A stretch of DNA of 64,000 nt from Thermus sediminis (lineage in GTDB: Bacteria; Deinococcota; Deinococci; Deinococcales; Thermaceae). The translations under genes were made by a program, and so were the position numbers. The notes under the pieces were generated by a model. That model had not been told where the DNA came from, did no database searches, and worked only from the letters and a program-made list of their open reading frames with translations. This document shows, one piece after another, positions 18,624 through 28,691 of the stretch (position 1 is the stretch's first letter; each line of letters starts with the position of its first letter). Location of the stretch: NCBI RefSeq assembly GCF_003426945.1, contig NZ_QURO01000004.1, positions 1,364,001-1,428,000 of the forward strand, read 5' to 3'.

Positions 18624-19757
18624 GTGCTGCCCCTTCTCCTGGCCTGGCTTCACGCCGTCAATGACCTCTTCTCCAACTTCCTCACCCCCCTTCTCCCCAA
18701 GCTCATGGCCCACTTCGGTGTGGGCCTGGGCACGGCCGGGCTCCTGGTCTCGGTCTACTCCCTGACGGGAAGCCTCCTGCAACCCTTAGCGGGCCTCATC
18801 GCCGACCGTATGGACCGGAGGCTTCTGGCGGCCCTGGGACCCCTCCTCGTGGCCCTGGGCATGGGGTCCTTGGGCCTCTGGCCCCGCTTTGAGCTTCTCC
18901 TTTTGGTCCTGGGCCTCGCGGGGCTGGGTTCGGCCCTCTTCCACGCTTCGGGGGCCAGCCTGGTGGGGGAGTTTGCCCCTAGGCAAAGGAGGGGCTTCTG
19001 GCTCTCCTTCTTCGGTTCCGCGGGCTACCTAGGCCTTTCCCTGGGCCCCATTGTGGCCCTCTTCACGGTGGGGGCCTGGGGGCTCAGCGGGCTTTTGTGG
19101 CTCACCCCTCTGGCTCTCCTCCCCGCGCTTTTTCTCCTGCGCCTGCCCCCTGTGAGGCGGCAGGGAAAGCCCGCGGGCCTGGGCGATTTCCTCAGGGTCT
19201 TCCGGGGCGATGTGGCTCGGCTTTGGGGCATGGCCACCCTCCGGAGCCTGGTCTTCATGAGCTTCGCCACCACCTTGCCCTACTGGTACGCCCAGAGGGG
19301 CATCCCCGACGTCTATACCGCCCTCTCCCTTTCCATCTACAGCTTCTCCGCCACCCTGGGGGCCTTCCTGGGGGGCACCCTTTCGGACCACCTGGGCCGC
19401 AAGACCGTTCTGGTGGGCACCCTAACCTTTGGCCTTCCCCTTTACTTGGGCCTTCTCCTCTTCCCTCCCGAGAACCCTTTCTACCTGGCCCTCTTGGCCG
19501 TCACCGGCGCCCTGATGAACGCAGGCATACCGGTGGCGGTGGCCTTGGCCCAGGAGCTGGAGCCCCACCAGACCGCCACGGTCTCGGGCCTCCTCATGGG
19601 CTTTACCTGGGGGTTTGCCGGGCTCTTTTACGCCCCCGTTGGCCACTTGATAGAGATCTATGGGGTTATCCCCGTTCTCCTGGCCTTGGGCAGCCTGATC
19701 CTTCCCGCCTGGCTCCTCGCCCGCTCGGTACGGGAACCCCGTAAGATGGGGGCATGA
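18624..19757 (+). CDS. MFS exporter, fosmidomycin-resistance-like
   Basis: 377-residue major facilitator with twelve hydrophobic segments. The opening LAWLHAVNDLFSNFLTPLLPKLMAHFGVGLGTAG matches the Fsr group, and the loop-2 motif ADRMDRR is the MFS signature. Fsr-type proteins export small molecules by proton antiport; the substrate here is unknown. The start is uncertain: GTG at 18624 gives the track frame but GGGGAGG lies immediately before it, so a later start is possible. The stop overlaps the universal stress protein start (ATGA), suggesting a two-gene transcript. Confidence 0.83.
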   Translation: MLPLLLAWLHAVNDLFSNFLTPLLPKLMAHFGVGLGTAGLLVSVYSLTGSLLQPLAGLIADRMDRRLLAALGPLLVALGMGSLGLWPRFELLLLVLGLAGLGSALFHASGASLVGEFAPRQRRGFWLSFFGSAGYLGLSLGPIVALFTVGAWGLSGLLWLTPLALLPALFLLRLPPVRRQGKPAGLGDFLRVFRGDVARLWGMATLRSLVFMSFATTLPYWYAQRGIPDVYTALSLSIYSFSATLGAFLGGTLSDHLGRKTVLVGTLTFGLPLYLGLLLFPPENPFYLALLAVTGALMNAGIPVAVALAQELEPHQTATVSGLLMGFTWGFAGLFYAPVGHLIEIYGVIPVLLALGSLILPAWLLARSVREPRKMGA

Positions 19758-20560
19758 GGATTCTACTGGCTACGGATGGCTCGCCCCAGGCTCGCGGGGC
19801 GGAGGTGCTGGCGGAATGGCTTTGCTACAAGCTCTCCGCCAAGCTCCTCGCCCTTTTCGTGCGGGATGTGCGTTTGGTGCGCTTTCCCGAGGTTTTGGAC
19901 TTCGGGGCCCTGACCATTCCCGTATCCGTTCGCCGGGAGGAGGTGGAGAGGGCTCTCACCCTTAAGGGGGAGGCCATTCTGGAGCAAATCCGCAAGAATG
20001 GGGAAGGAGCGGGCCTCGAGGTGGAAACCCTTTTGGAGACTGGTCTTCCCCACGAGGCCATCCTACGCCACGCCCGCATGGCGGATCTGGTGATCCTAGG
20101 GAGGAGCGGGGAGGCCCATGGGGGCAACTTCGCCGGCCTCGGGAGCACCGTGGACCGGATCCTCCGCGCCTCCCCTACCCCCGTGGTGGTGGCCCCCGTG
20201 GACTACGTGGAGGTAGCGGGGGCCCTTTTGGGGTACAACGCCTCGGAAAGCGCGGTGCGGGCCATGCACACCCTAACCCTCCTGGCCAAGCCCTTAGGCC
20301 TTAGGGTGCGGGTGGTGAGCGTGCACGAGGACCCCGTGCGGGCGGGGGCCTGGGCCCTGGAGGCGGAGGCCTACCTCAAGGACCAGGGTATCGCCGCGGA
20401 GGGCCTGGCCTTCGCCGGGGATCCGGCGGAGCACCTCCTGGCCCTGCAGGGTCCTTCCGATCTCCTGGCCCTGGGGGCCCCGGTGCGGCGGCTGGTGCTG
20501 GGGAGCACGGCGGAGCACGTGGTGCGCCACGCCTTGGGTCCGGTGCTCACCGCCCGATAA
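19754..20560 (+). CDS. Universal stress protein, two UspA domains
   Basis: 268 residues made of two UspA folds in tandem. The first (residues 1-150) has the N-terminal MRILLATDGSPQARGAEVLAEWL and the ATP-binding type G-x2-G-x9-G(S/T) pattern in ILGRSGEAHGGNFAGLGSTVDRIL. The second starts near LLGYNASESAVRAMHTL and ends GSTAEHVVRHALGPVLTAR; its glycine pattern is shorter. Such proteins respond to energy or stress state, but no specific partner is evident. Start ATG overlaps the MFS gene stop. Confidence 0.88.
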   Translation: MRILLATDGSPQARGAEVLAEWLCYKLSAKLLALFVRDVRLVRFPEVLDFGALTIPVSVRREEVERALTLKGEAILEQIRKNGEGAGLEVETLLETGLPHEAILRHARMADLVILGRSGEAHGGNFAGLGSTVDRILRASPTPVVVAPVDYVEVAGALLGYNASESAVRAMHTLTLLAKPLGLRVRVVSVHEDPVRAGAWALEAEAYLKDQGIAAEGLAFAGDPAEHLLALQGPSDLLALGAPVRRLVLGSTAEHVVRHALGPVLTAR

Positions 20561-20607
20561 GCAAAGCCCGTTTTGGCATAATGACCCCTTAGAGGAAAGG
20601 GGGTCTT

Positions 20608-21040
20608 ATGACGGTCCAGCAGGTCCTGTTGCGCAAGGGGAGCGCGGTCTGCACCATCCCGCCCCAGGCCACGATCTTGGAAGCCCTAAAGAGGCTGGCC
20701 CAGAAGGACATCGGGGCCCTCTTGGTCATGGAGGGAGGGAAGCTTCTGGGCATCTTCTCCGAAGCGGGACTACGCCCGCAAGCTGGTCCTCCTGGGCCGT
20801 TTTTCCAAGGATACCCGGGTGGAGGAGGTCATGACCCGGGAGGTGATCACGGTACGCCCGGAAACCGACCTGGCCGACGCCATGCGCCTCATGACCCAGC
20901 ACCGGGTGCGCCACCTCCCCGTGGTGGAGGAAGGCAAGGTGGTGGGGGTGATCTCCATTGGGGATGCGGTCAAGGCCATCATCACCCAGCAGGAGATGCT
21001 CATAGAGGAACTTTCCCGTTACGTGTCCGAAAACCGCTAA
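20608..21040 (+). pseudogene. Two-CBS-domain protein, frameshifted
   Basis: CBS pairs bind adenine nucleotides and regulate partner proteins. The first half (MTVQQVLLRKGSAVCTIPPQATILEALKRL to GKLLGIFSE) is in one frame. After 20761 the sense continues in the next frame as RDYARKLVLLGRF, EVMTREVITVRPETDLADAMRLM and VISIGDAVKAII. The text GAAGCGGGAC at 20761-20770 has one extra A compared with the expected GAG CGG GAC codons. Without it the protein would be a normal 143-residue CBS pair. Single-base insertion, sequencing error or a recent null allele are all possible. CATAAT at 20577-20582 is a likely -10. Confidence 0.85.
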
Positions 21041-21177
21041 GTGTCCGCGAAGAGCCCTTCCCCTGGCGGCTGAGGAGGGAGGCGCCCCCGGCCCATCGCG
21101 GAGAGGGAGGGGGCCAGGCTGGTGCGGGGGGTTTTCTGAGGGGGAGGTTCTGGTGAGGCCATGGGACGGCCACCCCC

Positions 21178-21206
21178 TTGACACTTTTTTTGGGGTTTGG
21201 TAGACT
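21178..21206 (+). promoter_or_regulatory. rRNA promoter upstream of 23S
   Basis: TTGACA (21178-21183), 17 bp containing a T7 run, TAGACT (21201-21206). It precedes the 23S 5' end by about 90 bp. CTCTTTGCGC just after it resembles a boxA antitermination site. The remaining bases of the 21041-21298 gap show no gene. Confidence 0.8.
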
Positions 21207-21298
21207 CCTCTTTGCGCTGCCCAACGGGCGGCGGGGGATCTTGAAAGCCGGGGTGGATGGATGGAAGCCACGGGCCACGCGCCGCGTGGTCCATGAAG

Positions 21299-24213
<2,915 letters not shown>

Positions 24214-24293
24214 CTTTGCCCTGATGGGCCACCCCGGCCGGGATCCCCCGCCCCTCAAGGGGGCGTGGGGAGTTTGAAAGGCAAAACAGGAGA

Positions 24294-24413
24294 ATCCCCC
24301 GTGCCCATGGCGGCGTGGAACCACCCGTTCCCATTCCGAACACGGAAGTGAAACGCGCCAGCGCCGATGGTACTTGGACCGCAGGGTCCTGGGAGAGTAG
24401 GTCGGTGCGGGGG
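24294..24413 (+). rRNA. 5S ribosomal RNA
   Basis: About 120 nt beginning TCCCCCGTGCCCATGGCGG and ending GGTCGGTGCGGGGG, whose ends pair. The conserved CCATTCCGAACACGGAAGTGA segment and GGGAGAGTAGGTC are present. It follows 23S after an 80-nt spacer holding a G+C hairpin (24246-24270). Confidence 0.96.
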
Positions 24414-24424
24414 GTTTTGCCTTT

Positions 24425-24500
<76 letters not shown>

Positions 24501-24503
24501 CAA

Positions 24504-24536
24504 ACACCCCCCAGGAAGGCCTGGGGGGTGTTTTTT
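24504..24536. terminator. Strong terminator shared by the rRNA unit and the pilF-purM operon
   Basis: Perfect 12-bp stem ACACCCCCCAGG / CCTGGGGGGTGT, loop AAGG, followed on the plus strand by TTTTT. It ends the rRNA/tRNA unit. The opposite-strand phosphatase gene stops at 24535, so the same hairpin can serve that operon too, with a weaker AAA-complement tail. Confidence 0.9.
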
Positions 24537-25164
24537 ACTGGAGGCTCTCGTCGGAGAGCCAGTCGCTCCAGGTTTCCAGGTGGCCGGCGTCAGAGACGCA
24601 CAGGACCTCCAGGCTCGGGAAGAGGATGCGGGTGATGGAGGTGTTGGGGATGTGAAAGCGCCGCCAAGCCTCCCCTTCCAAGTCCAGGGCCAGCTTGAGG
24701 GCAGCGCGGATAACGCCCCCATGGGTGACCAGGAGGTGGCGGCCTGGGGGAAGGCCTTCCAGGAAATCCTTTAGCCGCTTGGCCAAGTCGGCCATGCTCT
24801 CCCCTCCGGGCCGGGAGGTGTTCCAGGGATCCCTTAAGGCCCTTTGCACGAACTCGGGGTAGCGGGCCTCCGCCTCCTCGCGGCTGAGGCCCGCTAGGGC
24901 TCCCACGTCAATCTCCCGGAGCAGGGGGGAGGTGTTTAGGGTAAGCCCTAGGACCGCCGCTAGGGGTTCGGCGGTTTCCCGGGCTCGGCGGAGGTCGGAG
25001 GCGTGGAGGCCGTCAAAGGCCTGCCGGCTTTTGGCCAGGCGTTGGGCCAGGCGGAAGGCCTGGCCGATGCCCACCGGGGAGAGGGGCACGTCCAGGTGGC
25101 CTTGGAAGCGCCTTTTGGCGTTCCACTCCGTTTCCCCGTGGCGGATGAGCCAGACTTCCTTCAT
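24535..25164 (-). CDS. Histidine-phosphatase (phosphoglycerate mutase-like) family protein
   Basis: 209 residues with the catalytic RHGETEWN (phosphohistidine H9), the RARETAEPLAAVLG arginine segment and the second catalytic histidine in VTHGGVIRAAL. Relatives include alpha-ribazole-phosphate phosphatase (CobC) and broad-specificity acid phosphatases; the substrate cannot be chosen from sequence. A cofactor-dependent glycolytic mutase is less likely because the protein is short. Its ATG overlaps the purM stop by four bases. Last gene of a six-gene minus-strand operon that begins with yqeG. Confidence 0.87.
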   Translation of the reverse strand: MKEVWLIRHGETEWNAKRRFQGHLDVPLSPVGIGQAFRLAQRLAKSRQAFDGLHASDLRRARETAEPLAAVLGLTLNTSPLLREIDVGALAGLSREEAEARYPEFVQRALRDPWNTSRPGGESMADLAKRLKDFLEGLPPGRHLLVTHGGVIRAALKLALDLEGEAWRRFHIPNTSITRILFPSLEVLCVSDAGHLETWSDWLSDESLQ

Positions 25165-26162
25165 AGGAGACGGACGCCCGATCCCGACACCACCCGGCCC
25201 ACCAGGAAACCCTCCACCAGGGCCTGGGCCCGCTTGGCCTCCGCTTCCGGCAGGACCAGGATGAGGCCCAGCCCCATGTTGAAGACCTGGAACATCTCCT
25301 CCTCAGGGATCTCCCCGAGGCGCTGGAGGTAGGGGAAGATGGGGGGCACGGGCCAGGTGCCCCTACGGATCTCCGCCCCCAGGCCCTGGGGGAGGGCCCG
25401 GGGCAGGTTTTCGTAAACCCCGCCCCCGGTGATGTGGGCTATGGCGTGGGTCTCCACCCCGGCCTCCTTGAGGCGGAGGAACTCCTCCAGGTAGGCCCGG
25501 TGGGGGCGGAGAAGGGCCTCCTTGAGGCTTTCTCCAAGCTCTGGGACAGAGGTGAAGAGGTCCTTCCCCGCCACCACCTTGCGGATCAGGGAGTAGCCGT
25601 TGGTGTGGGGGCCGGAGGAGGGGAGGGCCAGGAGAACATCCCCTTCCCGCGCCCGTTCTGGGCCTAGGATCTCCTCCCGCTCCACCACCCCCACCAGGGT
25701 GCCCGCCAGGTCCCAGGTCCCTTCCCGGTAGACCCCGGGCATCTCCGCCGTCTCCCCGCCGAGGAGGGGGATGCCCAGGGCCTTGCAGGCCTCGGCCAGG
25801 GAGGTGAGGAGGGCGGTGAGGATGCCCTCATCTAAGCGCCCCGCTGCCAGGTAGTCCAGGAAGAAGAGGGGCCTCGCCCCCTGGCAGAGGAGATCGTTCA
25901 CCGAGTGGTTCACCAGGTCAAAGCCGAGACCGGAGACATCGCCGGCCTCGAGGGCCAAGAGGGTCTTGGTGCCCACCCCGTCGGTGGTGGCCACCAGGAC
26001 CGGGTGGCGCATCCCCTTGAGGGCCATGGCGTCAAAAAGGCCTCCGAAGGCCCCCAGGCCCCTCAGGACCTCTTTGGTGTAGGTGGCCTCCACCAGGGCC
26101 TTGGCCCGCCCCAGGGCCTCGGCCTTTTGGGTGATGTGGACCCCGGCCTCCTCGTAGCGCAT
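25161..26162 (-). CDS. purM: Phosphoribosylformylglycinamidine cyclo-ligase (AIR synthetase)
   Basis: 333-residue purine enzyme that closes the imidazole ring of AIR with ATP. Family features are YEEAGVHITQKAEAL at the N-terminus, VATTDGVGTKTLLALEAG, the NHSVNDLLCQGARPLFFLDYLA motif, GGETAEMPGVY, SSGPHTNGYSL and AHITGGGVYENLPR. Length is normal. It starts 5 nt after gatB ends and overlaps the downstream phosphatase by four bases, so it depends on operon transcription. No other pur gene is in the window. Confidence 0.97.
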   Translation of the reverse strand: MRYEEAGVHITQKAEALGRAKALVEATYTKEVLRGLGAFGGLFDAMALKGMRHPVLVATTDGVGTKTLLALEAGDVSGLGFDLVNHSVNDLLCQGARPLFFLDYLAAGRLDEGILTALLTSLAEACKALGIPLLGGETAEMPGVYREGTWDLAGTLVGVVEREEILGPERAREGDVLLALPSSGPHTNGYSLIRKVVAGKDLFTSVPELGESLKEALLRPHRAYLEEFLRLKEAGVETHAIAHITGGGVYENLPRALPQGLGAEIRRGTWPVPPIFPYLQRLGEIPEEEMFQVFNMGLGLILVLPEAEAKRAQALVEGFLVGRVVSGSGVRLL

Positions 26163-26167
26163 CGCCC

Positions 26168-27577
26168 CTATCCTACCCCAAGGGCCTCCTCCAGGAGGCG
26201 GCGCACCAGGTCAGGCCGGGCCTGCCCCTTCGTGCGGCGCATCACCTGGCCCACGAGGGCGTCCAGGGCCTTGGCCTTCCCCTTTCGCACGCTTTCCGCC
26301 GCCTCGGGCATGCTGGCGACGACCTCGGCCACGATGCCCCTCAGGGCCCCCTCGTCCGCCACCACCCCTAGGCCCCGCTCCCGCACCAAGGCCTCGGGGT
26401 CCGCCCCTTCCAGGAGCTCGGGGAGAAGCCCCTTGGCCACCCGGCTCGTGATCTCCCCCCGCTCAAAGAGGGCCACCAGGCGGGCCAGGGCCAGGGGGGT
26501 AAGGCGGGTGGCCTCTAAGGCGAGCCCCCGATCGTTTAAAAGCCCCGCCACGTCCGCCAGGAGCCAGTTGGCCAGGGCCTGGGGGGAGGCGAGGCCAAAC
26601 TCCAGGGCCCCATCTAGGAAGCGGGCTAGGGAGGGGGTGTAGGCCAGGACCTCGGCGTCCTTGGCCTTGATGCCCAGGGCCTGGTAGCGCTTTTCCTTCT
26701 CCCAGGGGAGTTCCGGGAGGCCTTGCCGCACCTCCTCCAGCCAGGCCTGGGGGATGGGCACCGGGGGGAGGTCGGGCTCGGGGAAGTAGCGGTAGTCCGC
26801 CTCCTCCTCCTTGGTGCGCATGGGGTAGGTCTTGCCGCTCCCCTCCTCAAAGCCCAGGGTGGCCTGCTTGACCCTCTCCCCCCGCCTTAGGATCTCCGTC
26901 TGGCGGCGGATCTCGTACTCCAGGGCCCTTTGGACGCTCTTGAAGGAGTTGAGGTTCTTGATCTCCACCTTGGTGCCCAAAGGCTCCCCCACGCGGCGCA
27001 CGGAGACGTTGACGTCGGCCCGCATCTTGCCCTCCTCGGGGCTGGCCTCGGAGATGCCCAGGGTCTGGGCCAGGGCCTGGATCCTCTGGAGGAAAAGCCG
27101 GGCCTCCTCCGGGGTCTTGAGGTCGGGCTCGGTGACGAGCTCTATGAGGGGGCTCCCCGCCCGGTTCAGGTCCAGGAGGGTGCGGCCTTCCAGGTGGAGG
27201 CTTTTCCCGGCGTCCTCCTCCAGGTGGAGGCGCTTGATGCGCACCGCCCGCTCCCCCAAAGGTAGGCTCCCTCCCTGGCCCAAGGGGAGGTCGTACTGGC
27301 TGATCTGGTAGTTCTTGGGCAGGTCGGGGTAGAAGTAGTTTTTGCGGTGGAAGACGAGCCTTTCCGGGATCCGGCTCCCTAGGGCCAGGGCCAGCCTGAA
27401 GCCGTAGGCCACCGCCTGTCGGTTGGCCACGGGCAAGGCGCCCGGGAGGCCCAGGCAGACGGGGCAGGTGTGGGCGTTGGGAGGGGCGCCGAAGGGGTCC
27501 GCCGGGCAGCCGCAGAAGGCCTTGGTCCGGGCCTTCAGGTGCAGGTGGACCTCGAGGCCGATGACCGCCTCAAACAT
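26168..27577 (-). CDS. gatB: Aspartyl/glutamyl-tRNA amidotransferase subunit B
   Basis: GatB (469 residues) activates Glu- or Asp-tRNA with ATP, and GatA supplies ammonia to make Gln- or Asn-tRNA. Motifs: EAVIGLEVHLHLKARTKAFCGCP, CPVCLGLPGALPVANR, HRKNYFYPDLPKNYQISQYDLP, NRAGSPLIELVTEPDL and MRADVNVSVR. The C-terminal GatB/YqeY tRNA-binding domain ends in VMRRTKGQARPDLVRRLLEEAL. Zinc-type cysteines occur near residues 22-40. It lies 9 nt after pilT and 5 nt before purM. gatA and gatC are not in the window. Confidence 0.97.
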   Translation of the reverse strand: MFEAVIGLEVHLHLKARTKAFCGCPADPFGAPPNAHTCPVCLGLPGALPVANRQAVAYGFRLALALGSRIPERLVFHRKNYFYPDLPKNYQISQYDLPLGQGGSLPLGERAVRIKRLHLEEDAGKSLHLEGRTLLDLNRAGSPLIELVTEPDLKTPEEARLFLQRIQALAQTLGISEASPEEGKMRADVNVSVRRVGEPLGTKVEIKNLNSFKSVQRALEYEIRRQTEILRRGERVKQATLGFEEGSGKTYPMRTKEEEADYRYFPEPDLPPVPIPQAWLEEVRQGLPELPWEKEKRYQALGIKAKDAEVLAYTPSLARFLDGALEFGLASPQALANWLLADVAGLLNDRGLALEATRLTPLALARLVALFERGEITSRVAKGLLPELLEGADPEALVRERGLGVVADEGALRGIVAEVVASMPEAAESVRKGKAKALDALVGQVMRRTKGQARPDLVRRLLEEALGVG

Positions 27578-27586
27578 GGGAAGAGT

Positions 27587-28675
27587 CTACCTGCCGGCGG
27601 GCTTCTCCTGCACCCCAGCCAGGCGCATGAACTCCTTGGGGTCCACCGCCCGGGCGAGGCCCAGCTCGTAGGTGATGAGCTTGCGCCTGTAGAGGTCCGC
27701 CAAACAGGCGTCCATGGTGACCATGCCGTACTGCCCCCCTGTCTGGATCACGCTCCTAAGCTGGTGGCTCTTCCCCTCCCGGATTAGGGCCCGCACTGCG
27801 GGGGTGGCGATCATGAGCTCGTAGGCCAGGACCCGCCCCCCGCCATAGGCCTTGGGCAGCAGTTGCTGGGTCAAGACGGCCACCAGATTGTTGGAAAGCT
27901 GCACCCGCACCTGCCCCTGTTGGTTCTCGGGGAAGACGTCGATGATGCGGTCAACCGTCTCGGGAGCGGAGTTGGTGTGCAAGGTGCCCATGACCAGGTG
28001 GCCGGTTTCCGCGGCGGTGATGGCGGCGGCGATGGTCTCGTAATCCCGCATCTCCCCCACCAGGATCACGTCGGGCGCCTGGCGCAGGACGCTACGGAGG
28101 GCCTTGTGGAAGCCGTGGGTGTCGGCGCCGATCTCCCGCTGGTTGACCATGGCCTTCTTGTGCTTGTGGAAAAACTCAATGGGGTCCTCAATGGTCACGA
28201 TGTGCACGGGCCTGCGCTCGTTGATGTAGTCGATCATGGAGGCTAAGGTGGTGCTCTTCCCGCTGCCCGTGGGCCCCGTGACCAGGACCAGACCCCTTGG
28301 GGCCATGGCGATCTCGGCGATGTTCCTGGGCAGGCCCAGCTCCTCAAAGCCCTTGATGACCGCAGGCACCACCCTTAGGACCCCGCCCACGCTTCCCCGT
28401 TGCAGGAAGACATTCACCCGGTAGCGCCCTTTCCCCGGGAGGCTGAAGGAGAAGTCCAGCTCCTTTTCCTCCTCAAAGACCCGCTGCTGCTTCTCGTCCA
28501 TGAGGGCGTACATAAGGCGGCGGGTGTCCTGGGGGGAGAGGGGCTCGTACTCCGTGGGGTGGAACTCCCCGTCGATCTTCAGCATGGGGGGGAGGCCTAC
28601 GGTGATGGCCAGGTCGCTGGCTCCCCGCTCCACGGCCAGGCTCAACAGGTCCACGATGTCCGGCGTCTTGGGCAT
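27587..28675 (-). CDS. pilT: Twitching-motility retraction ATPase PilT
   Basis: Hexameric secretion ATPase that powers type IV pilus retraction. 362 residues from ATG 28675, which has AGAAGGGGG upstream; the longer frame to 28699 would need a TTG. Walker A GPTGSGKSTT, Asp box IVTIEDPIEF, Walker B DVILVGEMRDYET and His box GHLVMGTLHTNSAPETVDRI are all present. The C-terminus lacks the zinc cysteines of PilB/PilF, as expected for PilT. It follows pilF by 16 nt, so extension and retraction motors are co-transcribed. Confidence 0.96.
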   Translation of the reverse strand: MPKTPDIVDLLSLAVERGASDLAITVGLPPMLKIDGEFHPTEYEPLSPQDTRRLMYALMDEKQQRVFEEEKELDFSFSLPGKGRYRVNVFLQRGSVGGVLRVVPAVIKGFEELGLPRNIAEIAMAPRGLVLVTGPTGSGKSTTLASMIDYINERRPVHIVTIEDPIEFFHKHKKAMVNQREIGADTHGFHKALRSVLRQAPDVILVGEMRDYETIAAAITAAETGHLVMGTLHTNSAPETVDRIIDVFPENQQGQVRVQLSNNLVAVLTQQLLPKAYGGGRVLAYELMIATPAVRALIREGKSHQLRSVIQTGGQYGMVTMDACLADLYRRKLITYELGLARAVDPKEFMRLAGVQEKPAGR

Positions 28676-28691
28676 TGCCCTCAACCCCCTT

